From: an uncultured Treponema sp.
GTDB taxonomy: Bacteria > Spirochaetota > Spirochaetia > Treponematales > Treponemataceae
NCBI GenBank assembly: GCA_900317625.1
Contig: ONHK01000009.1
Span: 62,001 to 126,000, forward strand
Reading direction: 5' to 3'
Length of the DNA: 64,000 nt
In this document: in pieces, positions 1 to 8,966 of the stretch
How positions within the stretch are numbered: the stretch's first letter is position 1
Layout of the letters: every line of letters starts with the position of its first letter
The notes under the pieces: model-generated
What the model saw: only the letters and a program-made list of their open reading frames with translations
Database searches by the model: none
Told to the model about the DNA's origin: nothing
Translations under genes and position numbers: made by a program

Positions 1-2
1 TT

Positions 3-1883
3 TTGTATAAAAAAAATTGCGCCGTAATCCAAGAATTTGACGGTGACAAAATTGTTGTAAAATTTCAAGTTTCTCCAGCCACGCCAACAGGCAAAAAAGC
101 GCAGTATGCAACTCAAAAAGTCCGCGAAAAAGATATAATCGCACTTTCAGAAAAACCTTGCACTTCCCTGGAAAAACTTCTGGATTTTTCAGACGCAAAA
201 ATTTCAGAACAGATAAAAGAGGCGCACGAGCTGCTTTTGAGCGACGAGGCGACTGCGGCGGCAGAAATAACTTTTTCAGAACTCACAGAAATTCTCCGCG
301 GAACCTGCTCCCCGGACGAAAGCTGGTTTCTTTTCAACGCGCTCACAGATTCTGTGGAATTTGAACTTTCAGAAGATGCGTTAAAATCAGGCAAAATTAT
401 TTTTATTCCGCGGAACCAGGAACAAATCAACGCAATAAACAAAAAAAAATATGAAAAAGAACACGAGCAGGAAATTCACGACGCATTTATTGAACGGCTA
501 AAACAACGCAAACTCAATCTGCCGGAAGATGCAAAATTCATGGCAGAAGTGGAAAATGTCGCACTCTGCAAAACTGAAAAATCAAAAATCATGGTTGAAG
601 CAGGCGTTACACAAAGTCCAGAAAAAGCGCACAAACTTTTAATAGACACAGGAATCTGGGATATTACAAAAAATCCTTATCCAACACGCTACGGACTTTC
701 AATGGTCAGTGCAAAAGAAGGTCTTGGAACTCCACCGCAGGAAGAACGCCTTGAGCTGGAACAAGTTGCATACGCAATTGACAACGCCTGGTCAGCAGAC
801 CCGGATGATGCAGTTGCCTGGGACGGAAAATATCTTTGGGTTCACATTGCAGATCCGGCATGCTTTGTTCTTCCAGACAGTTCAATTGACAAAGTTGCCC
901 GGAACAAAGGCACAACACTTTACCTTCCAGAATGTGCAGTCAGAATGCTTGCAGAAGAAAGCCTTGCCGACTATGCGCTGGGGCTTCAGGAAAAAAGCAA
1001 CGCTCTTTCATTTAGAATTCTTTTAAATGACGATAATTCAATAAATGAATGTCAGATTTTTAAGACAAAAGTTAACGTAAAACGGCTTACTTATGAACAG
1101 GCAACCGAACAAAAAAATTCCCCGGAATTAAAGCCGCTCTTTGATATTGCAGAAAAAAATATCGCACGGCGAAAAAAATCCGGCGCAACAAACATTGACC
1201 TTCCAGAAGTCCACATGAGTGTTGACCCAGAAACAAAAAAAGTCTCAATTTCTCCGCTCGTCCGCTACGAGGCAGATTCTATGGTCTGCGAAATGATGCT
1301 TTTAGCCGGAGAAGGCGCGGCAAATTTTGCATTCAAGAATAAAATTCCATTTCCTTATGTAAGCCAGGAAGCACCGACTTTTCCAGAAAAACTTTTACCC
1401 GGTCTTGCGGGACAGTTCCAGCTTTTACGTTGCATGCATAAACGCAGCGTTGGAATCACGCCGGCAATGCATTCAGGATTAGGAATTGCAATCTACAGTC
1501 AAGTTACAAGCCCGCTCCGCCGCTACAGCGATTTAGTTGCCCATCAGCAGCTTAGGGCATTTTTGAACGGACAGAAACTTATAGACAAAGATTCCATGCT
1601 GGAAAGAATAAGCCAAGGAGATGCCGCAAGCGTTGCAGCCAGAAAAGCAAGCCGGCTTAGCGAAACGCACTGGAAACTCATTTATCTTATACAGAATCCA
1701 GAATGGCAGGGCGAAGCAATTTGCGTTGACAAAAAATTTGACGATCCGCTTTTTATGATTCCAAGCCTTGCAATGCAAGCCACAATAAAAGGCGTTCAAA
1801 ATACAGAACTGAACGAAAAAATCACTGTTAAAGTAAACAGCCTGGATATCACTACCCAAGCTGTTGAATTTGTAAAAGTCTGA
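3..1883 (+). CDS. RNase II/RNB-family exoribonuclease (5' end at window edge)
   Basis: This 626-residue protein carries an RNB catalytic domain. Residues about 255-268 (IDNAWSADPDDA) match the family's aspartate cluster that binds Mg2+, and a later TSPLRRYSDLVAHQQL segment matches the conserved RNB C-terminal signature. Enzymes of this family degrade single-stranded RNA 3' to 5' to nucleoside monophosphates in the cytoplasm. The length is close to RNase II (about 640) and short of RNase R. The C-terminal region after the RNB core is short and I do not see a clear S1 domain. The first visible start is TTG at position 3, so the true N-terminus may lie outside the window. It converges on the outer-membrane protein gene with only 21 bp between the stop codons and no obvious terminator. 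Confidence 0.88.
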   Translation: MYKKNCAVIQEFDGDKIVVKFQVSPATPTGKKAQYATQKVREKDIIALSEKPCTSLEKLLDFSDAKISEQIKEAHELLLSDEATAAAEITFSELTEILRGTCSPDESWFLFNALTDSVEFELSEDALKSGKIIFIPRNQEQINAINKKKYEKEHEQEIHDAFIERLKQRKLNLPEDAKFMAEVENVALCKTEKSKIMVEAGVTQSPEKAHKLLIDTGIWDITKNPYPTRYGLSMVSAKEGLGTPPQEERLELEQVAYAIDNAWSADPDDAVAWDGKYLWVHIADPACFVLPDSSIDKVARNKGTTLYLPECAVRMLAEESLADYALGLQEKSNALSFRILLNDDNSINECQIFKTKVNVKRLTYEQATEQKNSPELKPLFDIAEKNIARRKKSGATNIDLPEVHMSVDPETKKVSISPLVRYEADSMVCEMMLLAGEGAANFAFKNKIPFPYVSQEAPTFPEKLLPGLAGQFQLLRCMHKRSVGITPAMHSGLGIAIYSQVTSPLRRYSDLVAHQQLRAFLNGQKLIDKDSMLERISQGDAASVAARKASRLSETHWKLIYLIQNPEWQGEAICVDKKFDDPLFMIPSLAMQATIKGVQNTELNEKITVKVNSLDITTQAVEFVKV

Positions 1884-1904
1884 ATTAACTAAAGATGAAC
1901 AAAA

Positions 1905-3269
1905 CTAGCGTCTTCCAGATTTTCTAGAAGCTGCTGTGTTCAACTTGTATGTCCAGTACGCACCAGTTGACCAGCACCAGCGTGATTTTCCGTCGAATGA
2001 CTCGCGGTGCTCAGTGTTCAAATATGCGTTGATTGAGTGATGTTCTGTCAAAGAAATCTTAAAGTCCGGGCGAACTGTAAAGATGTTTCCAGTTCCCCAG
2101 TCATCAGTTTCGCCATAATCATCCCAGCGTTTGTCCTTTGAACCGATTGCAAAAGATGAATAAACATCCAATGCGAATTTGTCATTGATATTCCAAAGGA
2201 ATGTGCATCCTGCGTACCAAGCCGGAGTGTAGTCAGTATTTTCAAACCAGTTGAAAGAAGATTCCGGAATAAGGGAAATTCCAGCCTTTTCAAAATTGAT
2301 TGTCATTGTCGCACCTGCACTGAATGACATATCCTCGTAATTAGAAGAATTTTTGTCATCATCAGTGTCGATTGAATCCCATGCAAAATAAACATCAAAA
2401 AAGAACTGTCTTACACCGAATTCTGCACCAGCATAAAAGTTTCCGTCTTTCTGGAAAAGTCCTTCGTAAGCAACTGCAAGCGCAAATTTTTCAAACTGGA
2501 ACTGTGCGCCAAAATTTGAACGGAAGCTGTCTGTATTTGTTCCACTAGGAATTGCGCCACCAATCTGGAATGTAAAGTCGCCTTCGTGCAAATAGCGCAC
2601 ACCAATAGCCTTTTTTGCATATTTATTTGCATACGGAACAAAACCTACAACATCAGCAGAACCTGGTGCGTCTGGAGTAAATTTGTAAGTGTCAACAGTT
2701 CCATGTCTGTCATCATAAGCTGTAGAAAAACCGCCCTGACGAACATGAGCATCTGCTTCCCAAAGCCAAGCACCAAAACGTGGAGCCGGACCAACCTGCC
2801 AGTTAAGCTTTGTACCCATTCCAACATCAAGACCAGTAAGAGGATGCCACAGGAAGTTCACATAATAATCATCTGTTGTTGTCTGACCTTGATTGTAACC
2901 GTTGAAATGTTTTGCTCCAAATTTTGAAATAGCATCAGCTTTTGTTAAAGTTATAGTATCACCACCGCGTCCATAATGATAATAAAGCGGATTATTGCTT
3001 GTATGTGCAAAAGTAAAGTTGTCAAGATCGCCGTCATCATCAACATTTGCCATTGCACCCCAGTTCAACATTCCTTCAACTGTAAACTGACCAATATCAA
3101 TTCGCGCCTGAAGAGTGTCAAGAAAGCCGTAATACATCGGGTCTCCAACAAGCGGAGAACCAAAACCAGAATACAAAGTGTTTTCAACACCAGGATTTTT
3201 CATAACCTGAGCGCTAGCTGCTCCAGCAACAAAAAGCGCTGCCACAGAAGCAATAAGTAACTTTTTCAT
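1905..3269 (-). CDS. Predicted outer-membrane beta-barrel protein
   Basis: The protein has 454 residues and starts with a clear signal peptide (MKKLLIASVAALFVAGAASA, cleavage after the ASA). The rest is rich in alternating aromatic/polar strands with Gly, Asp and Tyr/Trp, for example FTFQIGGAIPSG, FALAVAYEGLF and FDVYFAWDS. That pattern is typical of a barrel in the spirochaete outer membrane. I cannot assign a named family; a Treponema porin-like or sheath protein is plausible. Oddly, the last aromatic strand (AYWTYKL) is followed by a basic tail (NTAASRKSGRR), whereas most barrels end on an aromatic residue. It lies 29 bp downstream of sufU in the same direction with its own ribosome-binding site (AAAGAGG), so it may be read through from the suf operon or from a promoter inside sufU. 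Confidence 0.72.
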   Translation of the reverse strand: MKKLLIASVAALFVAGAASAQVMKNPGVENTLYSGFGSPLVGDPMYYGFLDTLQARIDIGQFTVEGMLNWGAMANVDDDGDLDNFTFAHTSNNPLYYHYGRGGDTITLTKADAISKFGAKHFNGYNQGQTTTDDYYVNFLWHPLTGLDVGMGTKLNWQVGPAPRFGAWLWEADAHVRQGGFSTAYDDRHGTVDTYKFTPDAPGSADVVGFVPYANKYAKKAIGVRYLHEGDFTFQIGGAIPSGTNTDSFRSNFGAQFQFEKFALAVAYEGLFQKDGNFYAGAEFGVRQFFFDVYFAWDSIDTDDDKNSSNYEDMSFSAGATMTINFEKAGISLIPESSFNWFENTDYTPAWYAGCTFLWNINDKFALDVYSSFAIGSKDKRWDDYGETDDWGTGNIFTVRPDFKISLTEHHSINAYLNTEHRESFDGKSRWCWSTGAYWTYKLNTAASRKSGRR

Positions 3270-3298
3270 AAAAAACCTCTTTTTTTATTTTTCTATAA

Positions 3299-3760
3299 TT
3301 AATGGCAATTCGGATTTGAACAAGACGCGCATTTTTCGTTTGTCTTGAACATTTCACGCATTGTCCGCCAGCCTAAAACCGCACACTTTACACGCGCAGG
3401 CATTTTAGAAATATCCTGCAGAGCCGCAGCCTCATCAAGCTTTTCAATATTTTCCTCAGAAGCCTCTCCACGAATCATTTCCATAAAAATATCATCAAGT
3501 TTTCTGGCTTCTTCAGTTGTTTTTCCAATAACCAAATCCAGCATCATGTCACAGCTTGCCTGGCTGACGGCGCAACCGCTTCCTGTAAAAGAACCGTCAA
3601 CAATCACTCCGTTCTCTACTTTCAGATTCAAAGTGATATTATCTCCGCAACTTGGATTCACACCGTTAAGCTGCATATTTGCGCCAGGCAAATCAGTTTT
3701 GTGCGCCGGATTGATATTATGTTCGTTTAAAATTTCCCGGTATAATTCTTTTGTGTCCAT
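3299..3760 (-). CDS. sufU: SufU-type Fe-S scaffold/sulfur-transfer protein
   Basis: This 153-residue NifU_N-like protein retains the three conserved cysteines and the aspartate of the zinc/Fe-S site: C38 and D40 in PSCGD, C63 in SGCAVSQAS and C126 in RVKCAVLGW. SufU accepts sulfur from SufS and passes it to the SufBCD complex. The 15-20 residue insert before the last conserved cysteine favours SufU over IscU. An unusual tail, CASCSNPNCH (C144, C147, C152), adds a second cysteine cluster not needed in the family. It is the last suf gene and is separated from sufS by two lipoprotein genes. Confidence 0.9.
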   Translation of the reverse strand: MDTKELYREILNEHNINPAHKTDLPGANMQLNGVNPSCGDNITLNLKVENGVIVDGSFTGSGCAVSQASCDMMLDLVIGKTTEEARKLDDIFMEMIRGEASEENIEKLDEAAALQDISKMPARVKCAVLGWRTMREMFKTNEKCASCSNPNCH

Positions 3761-3783
3761 AAAAATCCCGAAATTTTAAATTT

Positions 3784-4314
3784 CTACTCGTTGTTTTTGC
3801 CAGAAAAATATCTGTCGTATGCTTCCTGCATTTTTGCCTGGGAAGCAAGATATTCTTCCGAAATATTGTATTTTTTTGCAATTGTGTTCAGATTAGAAAC
3901 CTGAGTCTGATACGGAAGGAACAAAAGAACGTAAACAGTTCCATCATCGGCAATGTAATAATTTTTCTGGTCAAATCCGCTTACGGCAGCTTCCGCAGTC
4001 TGAAGAGCGTTTTCCTCAAAACCTTTGATTGAATCAGTTGAAGAGCCAGAAACCATTGTCTGCGTAACATCTTTTGTAACAGTCTGAATTTTTCTTGCAA
4101 GACGATTCACCGCATCAGCTTCCGCCATTTTTCGGCTTACCATAACATCAACCATTTTTGCAGAACCGGTAGCATAAATTCCATCCTTGCTAGAAGGTTC
4201 CTGCATCACCCAGTCAGGAAGATTTTTTGTGCTTTGAGAAACATTCTTTGTAGATGCACAACCTGAAAGAATAAGTGCAAAAATAATTCCAAAAAGAAAA
4301 ACGTTTTTTTTCAT
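3784..4314 (-). CDS. LPP20-like lipoprotein
   Basis: The encoded lipoprotein has a signal peptide ending in lipobox LSGC (lipidated Cys about residue 19 from the chosen start). It is followed by a region (LPDWV..GIYATGSAKMV.....MAEADAVNRLARKIQ) that resembles the LPP20/flagellar-associated lipoprotein family. The reading frame is open further upstream to a TTG at 4353. A GGAGG at 4321-4325 is 6 nt from ATG 4314, and the signal peptide begins there (MKKNVF), so this start is preferred. It follows the other lipoprotein gene closely and precedes sufU by 23 bp. Its function is unknown; its position inside the suf cluster suggests co-expression, not a proven role in Fe-S assembly. Confidence 0.72.
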   Translation of the reverse strand: MKKNVFLFGIIFALILSGCASTKNVSQSTKNLPDWVMQEPSSKDGIYATGSAKMVDVMVSRKMAEADAVNRLARKIQTVTKDVTQTMVSGSSTDSIKGFEENALQTAEAAVSGFDQKNYYIADDGTVYVLLFLPYQTQVSNLNTIAKKYNISEEYLASQAKMQEAYDRYFSGKNNE

Positions 4315-4349
4315 CATTTTCCTCCATTTTATAAATCTATAATTTTTTT

Positions 4350-5066
4350 TCAATTTTTGTCATATATCAGCGCGGCTAAAAAGCCGACAATCCAGCTTGG
4401 AATTCCGCAGATAATCGAAGTTACAGAACCAACCATTCCGCCAATAACAGAAGCCTTTTTGGAGACACGTTTTGCAGAATCAGAAACGCTGGTTCTTACA
4501 GAAACTGTATTCGTTGTTGAAGAAACAATCTTTCTTTCATCATTCCAGTTCACTTCTTCCGCAATGATATTATCAGTAATTTCCGCTTTTGTTAAAGGCT
4601 TGCGGTATTTTTTGTATTTGTACAAATCAGAATTCTCATATTCTTCTTTCAGCAGCCGGTATTCTTCTTTTTCTTCTTTTGTGTTTGGTAAAATAAAGCC
4701 CCAAGAATTGTCATCACTATTTTTTGAACGGTAATATGCAAGGCTTCCGGCAAAAACATTCAGAGCGGAATAACCTACAACTTTTGCAGTTTCGCGCACA
4801 GTACAGCCAAGAACAACCCAAGGAAGTCCAAAGGTATAAAAAGCCATCAGTTTGCCGTCTGGTTTGCACGTTGATTTTACAGTTCTGTTTTTTTCAATAT
4901 AATGAATTGAATTTGAATCAGGATTTCCAGCCGCGTCTAAAGTCTCTTCCTGCGAAACTATCTCAACATCGCGCGTATTATAAAATTTTGTAGTTGCACA
5001 AGAAGAAAAACAGACAGCCAGAGAAAATAAACTCAATAAAATAAATAAAATTCGTTTTGTGTTCAA
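4350..5066 (-). CDS. Hypothetical lipoprotein
   Basis: This 238-residue protein has a hydrophobic N-terminus ending in FSSC, a spirochaete-type lipobox (Cys about residue 23). The middle contains a hydrophobic stretch (LMAFYTFGLPWVVLGCTV). The central part is charged and coiled-coil-like (EEKEEYRLLKEEYENSD). The C-terminal 35 residues are Gly-rich and hydrophobic (VIGGMVGSVTSIICGIPSWIVGFLAALIY) and look membrane-inserting. I do not recognise a family. The gene starts 34 bp after sufS on the same strand and is followed by the LPP20-like gene, forming an insertion between sufS and sufU. Confidence 0.65.
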   Translation of the reverse strand: MNTKRILFILLSLFSLAVCFSSCATTKFYNTRDVEIVSQEETLDAAGNPDSNSIHYIEKNRTVKSTCKPDGKLMAFYTFGLPWVVLGCTVRETAKVVGYSALNVFAGSLAYYRSKNSDDNSWGFILPNTKEEKEEYRLLKEEYENSDLYKYKKYRKPLTKAEITDNIIAEEVNWNDERKIVSSTTNTVSVRTSVSDSAKRVSKKASVIGGMVGSVTSIICGIPSWIVGFLAALIYDKN

Positions 5067-5100
5067 ATTTTACACTCGCTGAAAAATATTTTAATGAATT

Positions 5101-6321
5101 CTAATCCTTATATCCACTCATTTTTCGGATGTTGCACAAAACTGAATAAAAACGCTCAACTTCATCCTCGTCATTGTAAAAATACAAGCTGGCCCGTGCC
5201 GTTGCAGGAACTCCAAGATAAGCCCCAAGCGGCTGCGCACAGTGATGTCCAGCCCGAATTGCAATTTTTTCAGTGTCCAAAAGAGAAGCAACATCGTGCG
5301 GGTGAACGCCCTCTACTGTAAAAGTAACAATTCCACAATGTTTGTTCGGATCAGGATTTCCAATAATTTTTATATATGGATTTTGCCTCATTTTTTCCAT
5401 CAAAATTGAAGCAAGATTATCGCAATGACTTTCAATCTTTTCAAATCCGATTGACTGGATATATTTTATCGCCGCGGCAAGTCCAACAGCTCCGCTTGCG
5501 TTCACAGTTCCAGCTTCAAATTTATGCGGAAGTTCAGCCCATGCCGCATCTTCGCGGGTAACATATTCAATCATTTCACCACCACGCAAAAACGGCGGCA
5601 TTTCCTCAAGAATTTCTTTTTTTCCGTAAAGAACGCCAATTCCCATCGGTCCGCAGAGTTTATGTCCGCTAAACGCAAAAAAATCAGCGTCAATATCTTT
5701 TACATCAACTTTTAAATGCGGAACAGACTGTGCTCCATCAACAACGCAAACCGCCCCGACTTTATGCGCAAGTGCGGCAATTTTTTTTACAGGATTTGTA
5801 ATCCCTAGAACATTGGAAACCTGGGCAACCGCGACAATCTTAGTTTTTTCATTTATTTTTGCAAATTCAGTCTCTGGAATTTCCCCGGAAGTCTTATCCG
5901 GCTCAAGAAAAACAAGTTTTGCACCTTTTGCCTTGCAGACCATCTGCCACGGAAGAATATTTGAGTGATGCTCGGCAACAGAAACAACAATTTCGTCACC
6001 AGAATTAACATTCGCCATTCCGTAAGCGTAGGCAACAAGATTTAGGCTTTCAGAAGCATTACGCGTAAAAACAATCTCGCAGTCTTTTGCGTTCAAAAAC
6101 TGGGCAACAGTATGCCGTGCGTTCTCGTAATCTTCCGTTGCCCGGCCGCTCAAGTCGTAAAGACCGCGCAATGGATTCGCATTATTGTGCTTATAAAAAT
6201 CAGAAATCGCGTTTATAACACAGTCAGGACGCTGCGTTGTAGCCGCATTGTCAAAATAAATCAGCCCTTTGTTTTCCGGAGTATTAAAAATTGAAAAATC
6301 CTTTCTAAAAGCGTTTGCCAT
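5101..6321 (-). CDS. sufS: SufS cysteine desulfurase
   Basis: This is a 406-residue PLP enzyme of the class V aminotransferase fold. It takes sulfur from L-cysteine, leaving alanine, and hands it to SufU. The PLP lysine is K221 in SGHKLCGPMGIGVLYG, and H-bonding residues are visible in AEHHSNILPWQ and VDGAQSVPH. The catalytic cysteine is C361 in the SufS-type RAGHHCAQP motif, which distinguishes it from the longer IscS/NifS loop. It follows sufD by 15 bp in the suf operon. The length is normal for the family. Confidence 0.96.
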   Translation of the reverse strand: MANAFRKDFSIFNTPENKGLIYFDNAATTQRPDCVINAISDFYKHNNANPLRGLYDLSGRATEDYENARHTVAQFLNAKDCEIVFTRNASESLNLVAYAYGMANVNSGDEIVVSVAEHHSNILPWQMVCKAKGAKLVFLEPDKTSGEIPETEFAKINEKTKIVAVAQVSNVLGITNPVKKIAALAHKVGAVCVVDGAQSVPHLKVDVKDIDADFFAFSGHKLCGPMGIGVLYGKKEILEEMPPFLRGGEMIEYVTREDAAWAELPHKFEAGTVNASGAVGLAAAIKYIQSIGFEKIESHCDNLASILMEKMRQNPYIKIIGNPDPNKHCGIVTFTVEGVHPHDVASLLDTEKIAIRAGHHCAQPLGAYLGVPATARASLYFYNDEDEVERFYSVLCNIRKMSGYKD

Positions 6322-6336
6322 TTTAAAACCTTGCCT

Positions 6337-7410
6337 TTATTCCTCGCCAAAAATTGCGTTCATTTCATCATTGATTTTTTTAACAGTCTCCTCGTCATTT
6401 ATTGTTGAAGAAACAGCCTGCACTTTTGCCCGGGCAATTATTTTTTCAGCATTTTCCCTGCTGATTCCGCGCGATTCCATATAAAAAAGAATCTCATCGC
6501 TTAACCGTCCGATTGTAGCACCATGCTCGCCGGAAATATCCTCTTCTGTACAAAGAATTATCGGCATTGAATTGTTCACAACATCCGGGCTAAGCAAAAG
6601 TGTCTCTTCCTGCTCATCACCATCCGAGCCTGCGCTTCCAGTCTTAAAATCAATTGTGCCACGGTAAGTTTTTTTCGCGTTATCATTCAAAGAACCTGCG
6701 ACTTTCATTTTGCAGGAAGTTTTTTTGCCGAAATGATTCACAAGAAAATTCATATCAAGGAACTGCTCGTTTTTCAAATAATATCCAAGATTTGACTTGA
6801 ACGAGCCTTTATATTCCTTCAAATTGCAGCCCGCACCAACATAAACTTTTGAAGCACCAAGCTCAACATGAGTAAGCTCGATTTCTGAATTTTCAACCGC
6901 ATAAGCCGCCGTATCATCAACCTGAACAAATTCACCGCCCAGCAGCTGCACTTTTACAATCCTGATTTTCGAATTTGGTTTCGCATACACTTCAGTCCTT
7001 AAAGCCTGAAAACCCGCCGCATTTTTTTCTGAAGAACTTACAATTATTACAGTCGCCTCTGAATTTTCACCGGCAACAATTATCTGGCTAGTGAGCGCGT
7101 AATTTTTTTCTGAAAAATCATAGTTCAAAACAATAGGTTCTTCAATTTTTACATTTTCTGGAATAGAAATTTCCATTGGAACAGAATTCTCAAAAATTGA
7201 ATCAGAAGATTTTCCAGTTCCAGACAAAAGTTCCGGAAAATCTTTTTTTAATCCACCGCAATTTTCGTAAGAAATAAAATTCTGCCCGTTTTTTATTTCC
7301 GGAAAAATATTTTCAAGCGAAAAATCAAAATCAATTTCAGCTTCATTTATTTTCAGCCAGCTCCAGGACGGAGAAACCAATTTATTTATTTTCAAAGATT
7401 CAGCCATCAC
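6337..7410 (-). CDS. sufD: SufD, SufBCD scaffold subunit
   Basis: This 357-residue protein has the parallel beta-helix repeat character of SufB/SufD in its centre and the conserved C-terminal block SGEHGATIGRLSDEILFYMESRGISRENAEKIIARAKV, shared with SufB. SufD pairs with SufB and two SufC ATPases to assemble Fe-S clusters and to recruit iron. The N-terminal third is poorly conserved and charged, as is usual for SufD. The start overlaps the sufB stop by 4 bp, so translation is probably coupled. Confidence 0.93.
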   Translation of the reverse strand: MMAESLKINKLVSPSWSWLKINEAEIDFDFSLENIFPEIKNGQNFISYENCGGLKKDFPELLSGTGKSSDSIFENSVPMEISIPENVKIEEPIVLNYDFSEKNYALTSQIIVAGENSEATVIIVSSSEKNAAGFQALRTEVYAKPNSKIRIVKVQLLGGEFVQVDDTAAYAVENSEIELTHVELGASKVYVGAGCNLKEYKGSFKSNLGYYLKNEQFLDMNFLVNHFGKKTSCKMKVAGSLNDNAKKTYRGTIDFKTGSAGSDGDEQEETLLLSPDVVNNSMPIILCTEEDISGEHGATIGRLSDEILFYMESRGISRENAEKIIARAKVQAVSSTINDEETVKKINDEMNAIFGEE

Positions 7411-8825
7411 ATTGTCCCCTTCATTTCAAGCCGGATAAGATTATTCATCTCTACAGCATACTCAAGCGGAAGCTCCTTTGAAACAGGATTTGCAAAACCA
7501 CTGACAATCATGCTTCGGGCTTCTTCCTCGCTGATTCCGCGGGTCATCAGATAAAAAACCGCATCATTCGAAATCCGCCCGATTTTTGCCTCGTGACCAA
7601 CATCGGCCTTGTCCGTAAGAACAACATTCGCAGGAATTGTATCGCTCCGGCTTTTGCTGTCCAGCATAAGAGAAGCACAGGAAACGCTTGCCTTAGAACC
7701 AACCGCCTCTTTTGCAATGTAAACTGCAGAACGATAAATAGAAGCTCCCCCACCCTTGGAAATTGATTTTGTCGTAATAACGCTGGTCGTGTTTGGCGCA
7801 AGATGAACCATTTTCGCACCAGTATCAAGTTCCTGCCCGGCACCGGCAAAAGTCACACCTGTAAATTCTGCGCGGGCATTTTTTCCAACCAAATCGCTTT
7901 CCGGGTAAAGGCAACCAACATGGCTTCCGAAAGAACCAGAAATCCATTCAATTGAGCCGCCTTCCTCAACCTTTGCACGCTTTGTGTTCAGGTTGTACAT
8001 ATTTTTTGACCAGTTTTCAATTGTCGAATAACGCAAATGCGCATTTTTTTTCACAAAAAGCTCAACCGCTCCAGCATGAAGATTCGCGACATTATATTTT
8101 GGAGCCGAACAACCTTCAATAAAATGCAAATCCGCCCCTTCATCAACAATGATAAGAGTATGCTCAAACTGTCCGGCTCCTTTTGCATTCAACCTAAAAT
8201 AAGACTGAAGCGGAAATGAAAGTTTCACACCTTTTGGAACATAGACAAAAGAACCGCCAGACCACACAGCACCGTGCAGAGCCGCAAATTTATGATCTTT
8301 CGGTGTAATCAACGTCATAAAATATTCTTTTACCATCGGTCCCCATTCAGGACTTTTCAGCGCGCTTTCAAAATCAAGATAAACAACGCCCTGCTTTGCA
8401 ACTTCATCCTGAATATTATGGTAAACCAGCTCCGAATCATACTGAGCACCAACACCGGCAAGACTTTTCCGCTCGGCCTCAGGAATTCCAAGTTTTTCAA
8501 AAGTATTTTTTATATCATCCGGAACATCTTCCCAACTTCCAGCCATTTTTGTCTTTGGCCGCACATAAGTTGAAATATCTTCTATATGAAGCCCTTCAAT
8601 ATTAGGCATCCAGTTTACAGAAACGCCCATTTTGTTGTATTGCTCAAGAGATTTCAGACGGAATTCGCGCATCCACTCAGGATCGCCTTTTTCTTCGCTA
8701 AGTTTTTTTACAATTTCAGGATTCAGCCCCGATTCAATCCGATAAAATTCCTTTTCAGACTCCTCGTAGCGGAAATTATAAAAATCCTGGTTTATATCAT
8801 GAATATTTGTTTTTTCGTCAGCCAT
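7407..8825 (-). CDS. sufB: SufB, Fe-S cluster scaffold protein
   Basis: This 472-residue SufB shows the characteristic N-terminal region, the conserved LHGAVWSGGSFVYVPKGVKL block, and the C-terminal HEAKIGRISNDAVFYLMTRGISEEEARSMI. The SCASLMLDSKSRSDTIP segment carries a conserved cysteine region. SufB is the subunit on which the nascent cluster is built and receives persulfide from SufS/SufU. The ribosome-binding site is GAGG, 6 nt before ATG. It is separated from the upstream sufC by a 107-bp GC-rich stem-loop repeat, an unusual insertion in the middle of the operon. Confidence 0.96.
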   Translation of the reverse strand: MADEKTNIHDINQDFYNFRYEESEKEFYRIESGLNPEIVKKLSEEKGDPEWMREFRLKSLEQYNKMGVSVNWMPNIEGLHIEDISTYVRPKTKMAGSWEDVPDDIKNTFEKLGIPEAERKSLAGVGAQYDSELVYHNIQDEVAKQGVVYLDFESALKSPEWGPMVKEYFMTLITPKDHKFAALHGAVWSGGSFVYVPKGVKLSFPLQSYFRLNAKGAGQFEHTLIIVDEGADLHFIEGCSAPKYNVANLHAGAVELFVKKNAHLRYSTIENWSKNMYNLNTKRAKVEEGGSIEWISGSFGSHVGCLYPESDLVGKNARAEFTGVTFAGAGQELDTGAKMVHLAPNTTSVITTKSISKGGGASIYRSAVYIAKEAVGSKASVSCASLMLDSKSRSDTIPANVVLTDKADVGHEAKIGRISNDAVFYLMTRGISEEEARSMIVSGFANPVSKELPLEYAVEMNNLIRLEMKGTM

Positions 8826-8859
8826 AATATTCCTCAGTCAATTTCTGGCTATTGCTTTT

Positions 8860-8966
8860 AGCGGGGAAAGTCTTCCCGACGTTCAGCCGGGGAAAGCCTT
8901 CCCCTCGGCTCAAACCTTCCGGTTTTCGCCTACCCCTTCTAGCGGGAGAGCCCGCAACGCCCCTCA
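8860..8966 (-). repeat. GC-rich modular stem-loop element (copy 1, after sufC)
   Basis: The element begins at the sufC stop codon and contains four hairpins, listed here by plus-strand positions: 8942-8955 (GCGGG/CCCGC), 8912-8925 (AAACC/GGTTT), 8889-8904 (GGGGAA/TTCCCC) and 8864-8877 (GGGAA/TTCCC). Between the first two, on the minus strand, is the shared block AGGGGTAGGCGAAAACC. It is far richer in G and C than the flanking DNA. Related elements lie at 11565, 24078, 28298 and 42399. Confidence 0.85.

Noticed and set aside
4315-4353. Upstream TTG start for the LPP20-like lipoprotein
   Set aside because: It would place 13 charged residues before the signal peptide, while GGAGG points to ATG 4314.
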